From contig SAQL01000006.1 in the NCBI GenBank assembly GCA_004020645.1, forward strand, positions 1 to 64,000: DNA of 64,000 bases. Direction: 5' to 3'. Positions 17,263 to 25,618 of this stretch are shown piece after piece (position 1 is the stretch's first letter; every line of letters starts with the position of its first letter). The notes below the pieces were generated by a model. That model searched no databases and was not told the origin of the DNA. It saw only the letters and a list, made by a program, of their open reading frames with translations. The stretch is from Mesorhizobium sp. Lineage in GTDB: Bacteria > Pseudomonadota > Alphaproteobacteria > Rhizobiales > Rhizobiaceae. Both the position numbers and the translations under genes were made by a program.

Positions 17263-18183
17263 CTAATTGTCCGGCAGAGGAATGAACTCTTCTTCATCCC
17301 CAGGAACGATATCGAAGCGGCCTGTCTTCCACTCTTCTTTGGCCTGTTCGATGCGTTCCTTCGACGATGACACGAAATTCCACCAGATGTAGCGCTTCGA
17401 GCCGAGCGAGGCGCCGCCGAACAGCATAAAATGCGCTCCACCCTGCGAGGACACGACAATCTCGTCGCCGGGCCGAAACACCAGCAGCCTCTCTGCCGGA
17501 AAGCGGTCACCGGAGATCGAGACCTCTCCCTCCAACGTATAGATGGCGCGCTCCTCGGCATCGGCAGGGATTTTCAGGCTGGCGCCGGGCGCCAGGCTGA
17601 GGTCGGCATAGAGCGTGTCCGAAGCGGTCATGACCGGAGACCGCAGCCCGGAAAAGGCACCGATGACGACGCGCCCGCTGACGCCTTCGGCGTCGATCTC
17701 AGGCAGACGCATGGCCGCCGTATTCTCGAAGATCGGGTCGACCTCCTCCTTATCGTCGGGCAGCGCCAGCCATGTCTGCAGGCCGGAAACCGACATTGGC
17801 GCGCCGCGCAGCTCCTGTGGCGTACGCTCGGAATGGACGATGCCGCGGCCGGCGGTCATCAAATTCACGTCGCCGGGCTGGATGACCATTTCGGTGCCGA
17901 GCGAATCGCGATGCCTGATATTGCCGTCGAACAGGTAAGTGACCGTCGACAGGCCGATATGGGGATGCGGGCGGACATCGAGCGCCTGGCCGGCTCGCAA
18001 AATCGCCGGTCCCATGCGATCGAAGAAGATGAAGGGACCGACCAGCCGACGCTTGGCGGTCGGCAAGGCACGACGAACCTGAAAGCCGCCAATGTCCTTG
18101 GCGTTCGGAATAACCATCAGTTCGATCTGGTCGCTGGCGAAGGCGTCACCGGGCAGAGGGTCGTTTCCGGGGAAGAAGCTCAT
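17263..18183 (-). CDS. Pirin family protein
   Basis: A 306-residue bicupin of the pirin family. The N-terminal cupin has the metal-binding set H73, H75, H117 and E119 (RPHPHIGLSTVTYLFDG and GRGIVHSERT). Some bacterial pirins have quercetin 2,3-dioxygenase activity and others modulate enzymes; this one cannot be assigned further. A run of ten bases separates it from the DUF2277 gene upstream on the same strand, so they are likely co-transcribed. The start at 18183 gives the standard N-terminus. Confidence 0.88.
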   Translation of the reverse strand: MSFFPGNDPLPGDAFASDQIELMVIPNAKDIGGFQVRRALPTAKRRLVGPFIFFDRMGPAILRAGQALDVRPHPHIGLSTVTYLFDGNIRHRDSLGTEMVIQPGDVNLMTAGRGIVHSERTPQELRGAPMSVSGLQTWLALPDDKEEVDPIFENTAAMRLPEIDAEGVSGRVVIGAFSGLRSPVMTASDTLYADLSLAPGASLKIPADAEERAIYTLEGEVSISGDRFPAERLLVFRPGDEIVVSSQGGAHFMLFGGASLGSKRYIWWNFVSSSKERIEQAKEEWKTGRFDIVPGDEEEFIPLPDN

Positions 18184-18193
18184 GCGGTCTTCC

Positions 18194-18460
18194 TCAGGCG
18201 AAGCGGAGTGCAGACCTGGCTTTCGCCTTGGCCGCCACCTCTTCGCGATTGCGCGGATGCTGTGTCGTCTCGAGGCTGTCCAGCAATTCGCGCGCAGACG
18301 CGGCTATGGCCTCGACGGCGTGGTCGAACGCATGCTGGTTCTGTTTCGACGGCCGAGTGGTTCCGCTCAGCTTGCGGACAAACTGAAGTGCGGCATCGCG
18401 GACCTCGTCATCGGTTGCCGGCGGATCGAAATTGAACAGTGTCTTGATGTTTCTGCACAT
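18194..18460 (-). CDS. DUF2277 family small protein
   Basis: An 88-residue protein. The N-terminus MCRNIKTLFNFDPPATDDEV, then ALQFVRKLSG and LLDSLETTQHPRNR, is the signature of DUF2277, a small conserved family of unknown function. The start at 18460 follows AGGAG and begins exactly at the family's MCRNIK; the upstream in-frame start adds non-conserved residues. It lies 10 nt upstream of the pirin gene. Confidence 0.85.
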   Translation of the reverse strand: MCRNIKTLFNFDPPATDDEVRDAALQFVRKLSGTTRPSKQNQHAFDHAVEAIAASARELLDSLETTQHPRNREEVAAKAKARSALRFA

Positions 18461-18571
18461 CGTTCGCAATCTCCTCTCGTCCTGGAGCCGTTTCAAGCGG
18501 GATGAGTTTTACCTTCAATCATGAACATGTCGAAAAGCCGCCCGGCGAAAATTTGTCGTTCGGGACCGTGC

Positions 18572-18823
18572 TTACTCCGCGTCCAGCGGCTCTGTCCCCA
18601 CCGGCTTGCCGTCGCGCGAAAGCCTGATCTTCTCGACCTTGTCCTCGGCCGCCTTGAGCAGCCGATCGCAATGGACCTTCAGCGCCTCGCCGCGCTCATA
18701 GATGCGGATCGACTGGTCGAGCGGAACGTCGCCGCGTTCCAGATCATCGACGATTTTCTCCAGCGCGTCGAGCGCCTGCTCGAAGCTCATCGCCTTGACG
18801 TCTTCGTTGGTCTCACCAGCCAT
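18572..18823 (-). CDS. xseB: Exodeoxyribonuclease VII small subunit
   Basis: An 83-residue XseB. The segment [20 protein letters not shown] followed by [20 protein letters not shown] is diagnostic. The small subunit binds XseA to form the nuclease that degrades single-stranded DNA to oligonucleotides in repair. It begins 3 nt after the stop of the deacetylase-like gene, an arrangement that implies co-transcription. The large subunit gene is not in the window. Confidence 0.93.
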   Translation of the reverse strand: MAGETNEDVKAMSFEQALDALEKIVDDLERGDVPLDQSIRIYERGEALKVHCDRLLKAAEDKVEKIRLSRDGKPVGTEPLDAE

Positions 18824-18826
18824 CGT

Positions 18827-19753
18827 CTATCCTTTCATCAGCCGCCCGACATGGGCGGCGACCGAAAATGCCAATCCCTGCAGATCGTAGCCGCCCTCGA
18901 GCAGGCTGACGAGCCGGTTGTCGCTGTGGCGACCGGCGCGCTGCATCAACTGGCCGGTTGCCCAGTCGAAATCGCCCTCGGTCAAGTTGATCTCGGCCAG
19001 CGGATCGCGGTGGTGCGCGTCGAAGCCGGCGGAAATTATGATGAGGTCGGGCGCGAAATTGTCGAGCGCCGGCAAGATGCGCGACAGGAAAGCGTCGCGG
19101 AAAACCTCGCTGCCGGTCTGCGGCGCCAGCGGCGCGTTGACTATGTTGCCGGCGCCGGTTTCGCTCACGGCCCCGGTTCCGGGATAAAGCGGCATCTGGT
19201 GCGTCGAGCAATAGAGCACCGACGGATCGTCCCAGAAAATATCCTGCGTGCCATTGCCGTGATGCACGTCCCAGTCGACGATGGCAACGCGCTCGGCCTG
19301 GTGCTGCCTTTGCGCATAGCGCGCCGCGATCGCCGCGGTGTTGAACAGGCAGAAGCCCATGGACGTCGTCTTTTCGGCGTGGTGGCCGGGCGGGCGGGCG
19401 GCGACAAAGACATTGGCGACGTTGCCCCGAAAGACATCGTCGACGGCGGCGTTGGCAGCGCCGATCGCCGTCACGGCCGCCTGCCAGCTTTTCGGGCTGG
19501 CGGTGGTGTCGGCGTCGACGCGAGCGATACCGGTGTCCGGTATCGTAGCGCGGACCCGTTCGACGAATTCCTGCGGATGTGCGTAGAGGATGGTGGCCTC
19601 GTCGCCTTCCGGCGCCTCGGCACGATCAAGGGTCGCAAAGGCCTCGTCGTCGAGCACCCGTTCGATGGCGCGCAGGCGGTCCGGCCGCTCCGGATGACCG
19701 GGCGGCGTTATGTGCTCGAGAAAGACCGGGTGGGTATAAAGCCTTGTTACCAT
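18827..19753 (-). CDS. Histone deacetylase-like amidohydrolase (class II type)
   Basis: A 308-residue zinc amidohydrolase of the HDAC/AcuC/acetylpolyamine superfamily. Typical motifs are HITPPGHPERPDRL near the start, RPPGHHAEKTTSMGFCLFNT with the active-site histidine pair, DWDVHHGNGTQDIFW with the zinc aspartate and histidine, and SAGFDAHHRDPLAE with a second zinc aspartate. Bacterial members remove acetyl groups from small amines or proteins; the substrate is unknown. The start at 19753 (MVTRLYTHPVFLEH) matches the family start; the ATG at 19789 adds a non-conserved extension. It is the first gene of a run with xseB. Confidence 0.87.
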   Translation of the reverse strand: MVTRLYTHPVFLEHITPPGHPERPDRLRAIERVLDDEAFATLDRAEAPEGDEATILYAHPQEFVERVRATIPDTGIARVDADTTASPKSWQAAVTAIGAANAAVDDVFRGNVANVFVAARPPGHHAEKTTSMGFCLFNTAAIAARYAQRQHQAERVAIVDWDVHHGNGTQDIFWDDPSVLYCSTHQMPLYPGTGAVSETGAGNIVNAPLAPQTGSEVFRDAFLSRILPALDNFAPDLIIISAGFDAHHRDPLAEINLTEGDFDWATGQLMQRAGRHSDNRLVSLLEGGYDLQGLAFSVAAHVGRLMKG

Positions 19754-19935
19754 GTCCCCGATATAGGCGCACCCGGCGGCTTTGACCATGTTTTTGGCAC
19801 GGCCAAAGGCAGACGTTCAACAGGGTTTAGATGTTGGGTGCTGGTTGGGTCTGGAGCGAGCCACCGACCGATGCTCGGCCAGCTGCCGGTCCCGGTCGGG
19901 GTCGGGCACCTGGCCTTTGATGGTCTTGAACAGAC

Positions 19936-20580
19936 TCAGACCAACGATTTGTCAATCTCAGCCGGTGCTTGCGAACGGCCAATCCTACTGCCTTGTTTGA
20001 GCAGCCCATCCAAAAGCACGTTGAAGGCCTTCACCGCCTTTTTCGACGTCGCTTCGGGATGCTCCGAATTTGCGATCCACTGCGCGGCATGTAGCGAGGC
20101 GCCGCTGATCAACCTTGCTGCGGCTTCGGGATCAACGGCAACGATGGTTCCCTCGTCCCTCAACTTTTGAAGGTTCTCGCTCATCGAGCGGATGCATTCG
20201 TTCTGGCTCGGCCATTGCGAAGGATCGCCGAGCACCGCCGGTCCATCGCGAAGGACAATACGCTGGATCTCCGGCTCCAGCGCCATCTCGATATAAGCGG
20301 TGCATTCGTCGACAAAGCCCTGCCAGAGAGTGTCCGCCCTGGCCGAAACGATCTTCAGCCGGGCCAACATTTCCGCGTCGATCTCGGCGATGACCGCCTG
20401 GAGAAGGCCCTTCTTGTCGCCGAAGTGATGATAAAGCGCGCCACGCGTCAGCCCGGCCGATGCGGTGAAGTCGTCCATCGACGCCTCGGCATAGCCGACA
20501 GTGCCAAAGGCATGGCGCGCCGCCGCGACCAGTTTGGCGCGGGTCTCGGCGATCATCTCCTTGCGTGGTTTGTGCCCCAT
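19936..20580 (-). CDS. TetR-family repressor of the divergent MFS gene
   Basis: A 214-residue TetR regulator. The HTH is ASMDDFTASAGLTRGALYHH followed by FGDKKGLLQAVI (residues 34-66), and the rest is an all-helical ligand-binding domain. It is divergent from an MFS exporter across 119 bp carrying three near-identical 15-bp palindromes. This is strong contextual evidence that it represses the exporter and itself and is released by an exported compound. The ligand is not predictable from the sequence. Confidence 0.88.
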   Translation of the reverse strand: MGHKPRKEMIAETRAKLVAAARHAFGTVGYAEASMDDFTASAGLTRGALYHHFGDKKGLLQAVIAEIDAEMLARLKIVSARADTLWQGFVDECTAYIEMALEPEIQRIVLRDGPAVLGDPSQWPSQNECIRSMSENLQKLRDEGTIVAVDPEAAARLISGASLHAAQWIANSEHPEATSKKAVKAFNVLLDGLLKQGSRIGRSQAPAEIDKSLV

Positions 20581-20595
20581 TCGCTCATTCCTTCA

Positions 20596-20663
20596 CATAC
20601 GTCTCGTATATTAATTGACATACGCGTCGTATGTCATTATCTGATTTGCATACGCCACGTATA
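20596..20663. promoter_or_regulatory. Three TetR-type operator boxes
   Basis: Three copies of CATACGNNNCGTAtg/a at 20596-20610, 20619-20633 and 20649-20663. The middle one (CATACGCGTCGTATG) is a perfect palindrome apart from its 3-bp centre. Centre-to-centre spacings are 23 and 30 bp. They fill the gap between the divergent tetR and MFS genes and overlap the likely promoters. Confidence 0.82.
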
Positions 20664-20699
20664 TAAGTGGCTCGGCCTCAGAAATCCAGGAGTGTTCCC

Positions 20700-21923
20700 A
20701 TGCCCAATCCCTATCGCGAAATCTTCAAGGCAAAGGGAGCCAAGGGCTTCGCCGCAGCCGGCTTCGTTGCCAGGATGCCGATGGCCATGGCTCCGATCGG
20801 GATCGTCGCGATGCTGTCGCAGACGCACGGTGAGTACTGGCTGGCCGGCGCCGTCTCCGCGACATATGCGCTGGCCAATGCTTTTGTCGCGCCGCAGATA
20901 TCGCGGCTGGTGGACCGCCTCGGCCAAGCGCGGATTGTGGTGCCCACCACCGTCATTTCCGCGCTCGCTTTCGTAGTGCTGGTTGCGGCGGCCAATCAGG
21001 ACTGGCCGATATGGACACTGTTCGTGTCAGCGCTGCTGGCCGCCGCAATGCCCAGCATCCCCGCAATGGTGCGCGCGCGCTGGACAGAGCTCTTCCGGGA
21101 TCGTCCCGAAATGAACACCGCGTTCGCCTTCGAGTCGGCGGCCGACGAGTTGGTCTACATAGCCGGGGCATCGCTATCGGTGGGCCTGAGCGTCGCCCTT
21201 TTTCCGGAAGCGGGAATGTTGGCGAGTACAATGTTCCTCGCCTTCGGCTCGACAGCCTTCATCCTGCAGCGCTCGACCGAACCGCGAGTGCGACCGGTGG
21301 AAATTGGTTCGCGCGGCTCGGCAATCCGCCTGCGGCCGGTCCAAATCATCACCTTGGCCCTGATCTTCATCGGCGCGACCTTCGCAACCACGGAGGTGAG
21401 CACCGTGGCGATCACCAAGGAGCTCGGCCAGCCGGGCGCCGCCAGCCTCGTCATCGGCGTCTATGCCCTAGGATCGTTCGTCGTCGGCATCATCCTCGGC
21501 GCCCTAAACCTGAAAACACCGCTGCAAATTCAGCTTGCCATCGCGATCGCCATCATCGCCCTCACCGCGCTGCCGTTGCTCGTCGCCGACACGGTGCCTC
21601 TCCTGGCACTGGCCGTCTTCGTTAGCGGCGTGGCGATCTCGCCGACCTTCATCACGGCATTCGGCCTCATCGAGCGGCGCGTGCCGGAGGCGATGCTGAC
21701 CGAGGGCGTCACCTGGGTGATGACCGGCATAGGCATCGGCATGGCGCTCGGCTCCTTCGCCGCCGGATGGGTGGTGGACGCCTTCGGCGCACAGAGCGGG
21801 TTCCTGGTGTCGGTGGCGGCGGGCGCGATCGCGCTGGTCATCGTGCTCGCCGGCCAGCGCAGCCTTGCCACGGCGGATTGCGACACCTCCGCATGCGACG
21901 CAGCCGCGGTTCCTGCTGAATAG
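20700..21923 (+). CDS. MFS transporter controlled by the adjacent TetR regulator
   Basis: A 407-residue MFS protein with about 12 membrane segments (for example MPMAMAPIGIVAMLSQ and GVTWVMTGIGIGMALGSFAA). The cytoplasmic loop motif after helix 2 is ISRLVDRLGQARIVVPT. The short hydrophilic C-terminus holds two cysteines (DCDTSACDAA). The start at 20700 follows CAGGAG; the upstream in-frame start at 20667 lacks one and lies at the edge of the third operator box. Exporter function and repression by the divergent TetR protein are inferred from layout. Confidence 0.84.
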   Translation: MPNPYREIFKAKGAKGFAAAGFVARMPMAMAPIGIVAMLSQTHGEYWLAGAVSATYALANAFVAPQISRLVDRLGQARIVVPTTVISALAFVVLVAAANQDWPIWTLFVSALLAAAMPSIPAMVRARWTELFRDRPEMNTAFAFESAADELVYIAGASLSVGLSVALFPEAGMLASTMFLAFGSTAFILQRSTEPRVRPVEIGSRGSAIRLRPVQIITLALIFIGATFATTEVSTVAITKELGQPGAASLVIGVYALGSFVVGIILGALNLKTPLQIQLAIAIAIIALTALPLLVADTVPLLALAVFVSGVAISPTFITAFGLIERRVPEAMLTEGVTWVMTGIGIGMALGSFAAGWVVDAFGAQSGFLVSVAAGAIALVIVLAGQRSLATADCDTSACDAAAVPAE

Positions 21924-21983
21924 GCTCCTTTGCGTCCGGTCCCGAACGGGGCCGGACGCTTGCCGGCGATCGCTGGACCAGAC

Positions 21984-23084
21984 CTAAAGAATCTCGGTGT
22001 TGGCGATGTGGATGCCGAAGCCTTCGAGGCCGACATAGTGGCGTTCGCGCGAGGCGATCAGGTTGATCGAGGAAATGCCAAGATCCTTCAAGATTTGCGC
22101 GCCAAGACCGATCTCGCGCCATTCGCTTTCGCGGCGGCGCGCCTCTTCATGGTCCTCGCGATCGCCGGCAGCTGGCCGGTTGCGCTCCTGATGGGCGACG
22201 CCGACGGAGCCTTCGCGCAGATAGACGATGACGCCGCGCCGGCGCTCGCCCATCGATTTCATGATACCGTCCAACCTGTGGCTGGTACCGAAGACGTCCG
22301 TCACAACGTCCTCGGAATGCAGCCGCACTGGCACCTCCTCGCCGTCGCGGATGTCGCCGAAGACGATCGCCACATGGTGCATAGAATCCCACGGCAGCGT
22401 GTAGGTGAAGACCTGCGCCTTGCCGCCAGGCGTGTCGATGTCGGAACAGGCGACACGCTCGACCAGGGTTTCCTTGCGCTGGCGGTAGGCGATGAGGTCG
22501 GCGACCGAAATCTGCTTCAAACCGTTCTTTTCGGCGAAGGCCTGCACCTGGGGGCCGCGCATCACGGTGCCGTCATCATTGACCAGCTCGGAAATCACAC
22601 CGACCGGCGGCAGGCCGGCAAGCTTGCACAAATCGACCGCTGCTTCGGTATGGCCCGAACGCATCAGCACGCCGCCTTCGCGCGCAATCAGCGGAAAGAT
22701 GTGGCCGGGGCGGACGAAATCGGACGCGCCGACATTGCCGTTGGCAAGATTGCGCACGGTCAAGGTGCGGTCGTCGGCCGAAATGCCCGTCGTCGTGCCG
22801 TGCTTGAAATCGACGCTGACGGTGAAGGCGGTGGTGTGGGCCGAGTCATTGTCGGCGACCATCGGCGAAAGGTTCAGGCGCTTGGCTTCCTCGCGCGGCA
22901 TCGGCGTGCAGACGATGCCGGAGGTGTTGCGGACGATGAATGCCATCTTTTCCGGCGTGCAATGGACGGCGGCGACGATCAGATCGCCCTCGTTCTCGCG
23001 TCCGTCATCGTCCATGACGACGACGATTTCGCCGCGTTCGAAGGCACGCAGGGCTTCGACGATCTTCTTCTGGTCGTAAGGCAT
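21984..23084 (-). CDS. ribB: 3,4-dihydroxy-2-butanone-4-phosphate synthase with degenerate GTP cyclohydrolase II domain
   Basis: A 366-residue two-domain protein. The N-terminal RibB domain (to about residue 205) has the acidic loop DDDGRENEGDL (25-35), the GTTTGISADDR segment and the HTEAAVDL motif, and makes the four-carbon riboflavin precursor from ribulose 5-phosphate. The C-terminal region follows the RibA fold, but the zinc-binding cysteine motif (GxVHSECLTGD...CDC) is replaced by RLHSEDVVTDVFGTSHRLDG, with no cysteine. GTP cyclohydrolase II activity is therefore unlikely and a separate ribA is expected elsewhere. The gene is downstream of aroC on the same strand across an unusual octamer-repeat region. 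Confidence 0.88.
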   Translation of the reverse strand: MPYDQKKIVEALRAFERGEIVVVMDDDGRENEGDLIVAAVHCTPEKMAFIVRNTSGIVCTPMPREEAKRLNLSPMVADNDSAHTTAFTVSVDFKHGTTTGISADDRTLTVRNLANGNVGASDFVRPGHIFPLIAREGGVLMRSGHTEAAVDLCKLAGLPPVGVISELVNDDGTVMRGPQVQAFAEKNGLKQISVADLIAYRQRKETLVERVACSDIDTPGGKAQVFTYTLPWDSMHHVAIVFGDIRDGEEVPVRLHSEDVVTDVFGTSHRLDGIMKSMGERRRGVIVYLREGSVGVAHQERNRPAAGDREDHEEARRRESEWREIGLGAQILKDLGISSINLIASRERHYVGLEGFGIHIANTEIL

Positions 23085-23111
23085 GGACGCTCGCTTCGCT
23101 CTCGCAGGGAA

Positions 23112-23221
23112 TAGGGCAGTAGGGCAGTAAGGCAGTAAGGGATTAGGGAAAAGGAAAAAATTGGCTGTCTTGGCGGGCGGCGTAACATACTGCCCTACTG
23201 CCCTACTGCCCTACTGCCCTT
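23112..23221. repeat. Inverted arrays of the octamer CTGCCCTA between ribB and aroC
   Basis: On the + strand four tandem TAGGGCAG-like units lie at 23112-23143 (two exact, then TAAGGCAG and TAAGGGAT). Four CTGCCCTA units lie at 23190-23221 (three exact, one ending in T). The arrays are mutually complementary and 46 nt apart, so the transcript could form a long hairpin. The right array extends into aroC and encodes its last residues and stop codon. The left array lies in the leader just upstream of ribB. Confidence 0.8.
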
Positions 23222-24313
23222 CCCTGTCTGTCCCCGATGACGCAGATAGTGATCGGCGATCGCGCAGGCAACCATCGCCTCGCCGATCGGCACGGCGCGG
23301 ATGCCGACGCACGGGTCGTGTCGGCCCTTGGTCATGATCTCGACGTCGTTGCCGTCCTTGTCGATCGACTTTCGCGAGGTCAGGATCGACGAAGTCGGCT
23401 TGACGGCAAAGCGCGCGACGATCGCCTGGCCGGTCGAGATGCCGCCGAGGATGCCGCCCGCATTATTGGAGAGGAAGACCGGCTTGCCGTCATTGCCCAT
23501 GCGCATCTCGTCGGCATTCTCTTCGCCGGTGATGCGGGCGGCCTCGAAGCCGTTGCCGATCTCGACACCCTTTACCGCATTGATCGACATCAGGCCCGAG
23601 GCAATGTCCTGGTCGAGCTTGGCATAGATCGGCGCCCCGAGGCCTGCCGGAACGCCGTCGGCGACGATCTCGATCACCGCGCCGACCGAGGAACCCGCCT
23701 TGCGGATGCCGTCAAGATACGCGGTGAAGACGGCGACCGATGCCGGGTCGGGCGTGAAGAACGGATTTTCGGCGTCGCCAACGAAATTCCAGTTCCAGTT
23801 GGCGCGGTCGATCGATTTTTCGCCCATCGACACCAGCGCGCCGCGCACGATCATGCCGGGCACAACCTTGCGGGCCAGGGCTCCGGCCGCCACCCGCGCC
23901 GCCGTCTCGCGGGCCGAAGAGCGGCCACCACCGCGATAGTCGCGCAGGCCGTATTTGGCATCGTAGGTGTAATCGGCATGACCAGGCCGGTACTGGCGGG
24001 CGATCTCGCCATAGTCCTTGGAGCGCTGGTCGACATTCTCGATCAGCATCGACACCGGCGTGCCGGTGGTGATCATGGTCTCGCCGTCCTCATCCAGAAT
24101 GAAGCCGGACAGGATCTTGACCTCGTCGGGTTCGCGACGCTGCGTCACAAAACGCGATTGACCCGGGCGGCGCCTGTCGAGCTCGGCCTGGATCTCAGCG
24201 CGCGTGAAGCGGATGCCGGGCGGACAGCCGTCGACCACGCAGCCGAGCGCTGGGCCATGGCTTTCGCCCCAGGTGGTGACGCGGAAAAGGTGGCCAAACG
24301 TATTGTGAGACAT
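23195..24313 (-). CDS. aroC: Chorismate synthase
   Basis: A 372-residue AroC, which converts 5-enolpyruvylshikimate 3-phosphate to chorismate using reduced FMN, the last step of the shikimate pathway. Conserved segments are [20 protein letters not shown] at the N-terminus, [20 protein letters not shown], and [14 protein letters not shown]. The ATG at 24313 matches the family's [10 protein letters not shown] start; the ATG at 24334 adds seven non-conserved residues. The last residues GSRAVGQ and the stop codon are encoded by octamer repeats, so the C-terminal tail has been set by repeat DNA. Confidence 0.95.
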   Translation of the reverse strand: MSHNTFGHLFRVTTWGESHGPALGCVVDGCPPGIRFTRAEIQAELDRRRPGQSRFVTQRREPDEVKILSGFILDEDGETMITTGTPVSMLIENVDQRSKDYGEIARQYRPGHADYTYDAKYGLRDYRGGGRSSARETAARVAAGALARKVVPGMIVRGALVSMGEKSIDRANWNWNFVGDAENPFFTPDPASVAVFTAYLDGIRKAGSSVGAVIEIVADGVPAGLGAPIYAKLDQDIASGLMSINAVKGVEIGNGFEAARITGEENADEMRMGNDGKPVFLSNNAGGILGGISTGQAIVARFAVKPTSSILTSRKSIDKDGNDVEIMTKGRHDPCVGIRAVPIGEAMVACAIADHYLRHRGQTGKGSRAVGQ

Positions 24314-24353
24314 GAAAACCAGCCCTGCCGGCATCGGAGCCGGCTTAGCGCAA

Positions 24354-24441
24354 GACCCAAAAATCGCAGCGATTTTCGGGTCATGCGCAAAATCAAAGTG
24401 CTACAGCGTCCTGCGCCCGTCCAACAGGACGCGCGGCGCTG
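24354..24441. repeat. Two-hairpin intergenic repeat upstream of aroC
   Basis: The first hairpin pairs GACCCAAAAATCG (24354-24366) with CGATTTTCGGGTC (24370-24382), with one mismatch, and continues into ATGCGC. The second pairs GCGTCCTG (24406-24413) with CAGGACGC (24425-24432) and is followed by GCGGCGC. Related modules occur at 28860-28985 and, partly, at 17229-17262 and 50294-50335. They form a family of mosaic intergenic elements. Confidence 0.7.
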
Positions 24442-24586
24442 CAGTCTGCGTTCTATTGGCGTTTTCGGCAGTGGTCAAACTGTGATCCGGTGGATTTAGT
24501 TTTGACACATTCGGTTGGTTTCTGCTTCCCTCTATCCGTCTGTTGAACACCCGCCGCCACAGTGCCGGCGCAATGATAAGAGGACG

Positions 24587-24853
24587 ATGATGCGTATTCT
24601 GATCGGCGCCGTTGCCGCCACATTGCTGTTTTCCACCGCCGCCTTCGCCGGCCAAACCGAAGGCTTGATCAAAGAGGTCGACAAGGACACGTTGACGCTG
24701 ACACTCGACGACGGCAAATCCTACAAGCTGAATGCCGAAACCGATCTCGATGCGCTGAAACCCGGCATGGATATCGTGATCGCCTACGACGAGACAAACG
24801 GCGAGAACGTCATCACCGACATGCAATTGCCGGACAGCGGTTCAGCCGAATAG
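24587..24853 (+). CDS. Secreted DUF1344 protein
   Basis: An 88-residue exported protein: signal peptide (ILIGAVAATLLFSTAAFAG) then a DUF1344 domain (TEGLIKEVDKDTLTLTLDDG, then SYKLNAETDLDALKPG). DUF1344 proteins are small periplasmic proteins of unknown function, common in Rhizobiales. The ATG at 24587 follows AAGAGG. It is divergent from aroC across a repeat element and converges on an aldo/keto reductase relic, with a 12-bp 3' overlap. Confidence 0.78.
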   Translation: MMRILIGAVAATLLFSTAAFAGQTEGLIKEVDKDTLTLTLDDGKSYKLNAETDLDALKPGMDIVIAYDETNGENVITDMQLPDSGSAE

Positions 24854-25141
24854 AGCCTTTTCGGCTGACTTGGCAAAGTGCCATGCGGACATCGAAGAAG
24901 CGCCGAGATAGCGAGCGTAGCCGGCCTTCGCCGCGTAGGGCCTCCATGGTCTTCTCGACGGAGGTATCCGGTCCCAGCAATTAATCTGATAAAGATCGAC
25001 ACGATCGGTGCTGAGCCGGCGCAGCAAGTTGTTGATTGCGATCCGGATATTAGCCAGCACGATCTCGTCGCGCGGCGCGAGTTCGCGAACCAGGATGCCG
25101 GTCACTCCCTCGCAGGTGGCTGCCGAGGTGGCGTTGGTCAT
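24842..25141 (-). pseudogene. Internally deleted, truncated aldo/keto reductase remnant
   Basis: A 99-codon frame whose middle clearly matches aldo/keto reductases: REL-APRDEIVLANI, then NNLLRRLSTDRVDLYQINCWD, then KAGYARYLGASSMSAWHFAK. The stretch that normally holds the catalytic tyrosine/lysine region before VDLYQ is missing, and the protein stops soon after the GASSM strand, at about a third of normal length (about 320-350). Its ATG overlaps the stop of the VOC gene (TGATG), so it may still be translated. A functional reductase is unlikely. Confidence 0.68.
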
Positions 25142-25593
25142 CAGCCCCGGTAGGCGCGCTCGAGGTCCGCGATGATGATCTTCTTCATCTTGTACATCAC
25201 CTGAAGAACCCGCCCGGCTTTGTCCCTGTCGGGGTCTGCCAGCATTTGCAGCAATGCCTTGGGCGTGACCTGCCAATAGACCCCGAACTTGTCCGTCAGC
25301 CATCCGCAGGGCTTCTCCTCACCGCCCCCGGCCCTCAGCGCATCCCAGTAGTAGTCGGTCTCCGCCTGGTCCTCGGTCTCGACAAGGAAGGAGAACGCCT
25401 CGTTGTACGGCGCGTGCGAGTGAGCATTCAGGGCTGCTACCGGCAGGCCTGCCAGTTCGAAACGGACAACCGACAGCTCGGGATCGGGAAGGTCAGTGCT
25501 TCCCAGGACCTTCGAGTCCTTGAACACGGACATGTAAAATTCCATGGCCTCTTCGGCCTGGGATTCGAACCAGAGATGGGGATAGATCTTCAT
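25141..25593 (-). CDS. VOC-superfamily protein, PhnB-like
   Basis: A 150-residue single-domain protein of the vicinal-oxygen-chelate fold, in the PhnB/3-demethylubiquinone-methyltransferase-like group. The start MKIYPHLWFESQAEEAMEFY and the later CGWLTDKFGVYWQVTP are typical. Such proteins are dimeric metal-binding or ligand-binding proteins, often near regulators, and usually lack an assigned reaction. The start at 25593 has GGAG 7 nt upstream; the longer frame to 25719 lacks homology. It overlaps the AKR relic's start by one base. Confidence 0.8.
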   Translation of the reverse strand: MKIYPHLWFESQAEEAMEFYMSVFKDSKVLGSTDLPDPELSVVRFELAGLPVAALNAHSHAPYNEAFSFLVETEDQAETDYYWDALRAGGGEEKPCGWLTDKFGVYWQVTPKALLQMLADPDRDKAGRVLQVMYKMKKIIIADLERAYRG

Positions 25594-25618
25594 GTCATTC
25601 TCCTTCAGTACTCGGAAA

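Noticed and set aside
18521..20170. 549-codon + strand frame opposite xseB, the deacetylase-like gene and tetR
   Set aside because: It spans three genes on the other strand that all carry diagnostic motifs, and shows no domain itself.
21984..22330. Functional GTP cyclohydrolase II (RibA) activity in the ribB gene
   Set aside because: The zinc-binding cysteines are absent from the C-terminal domain.
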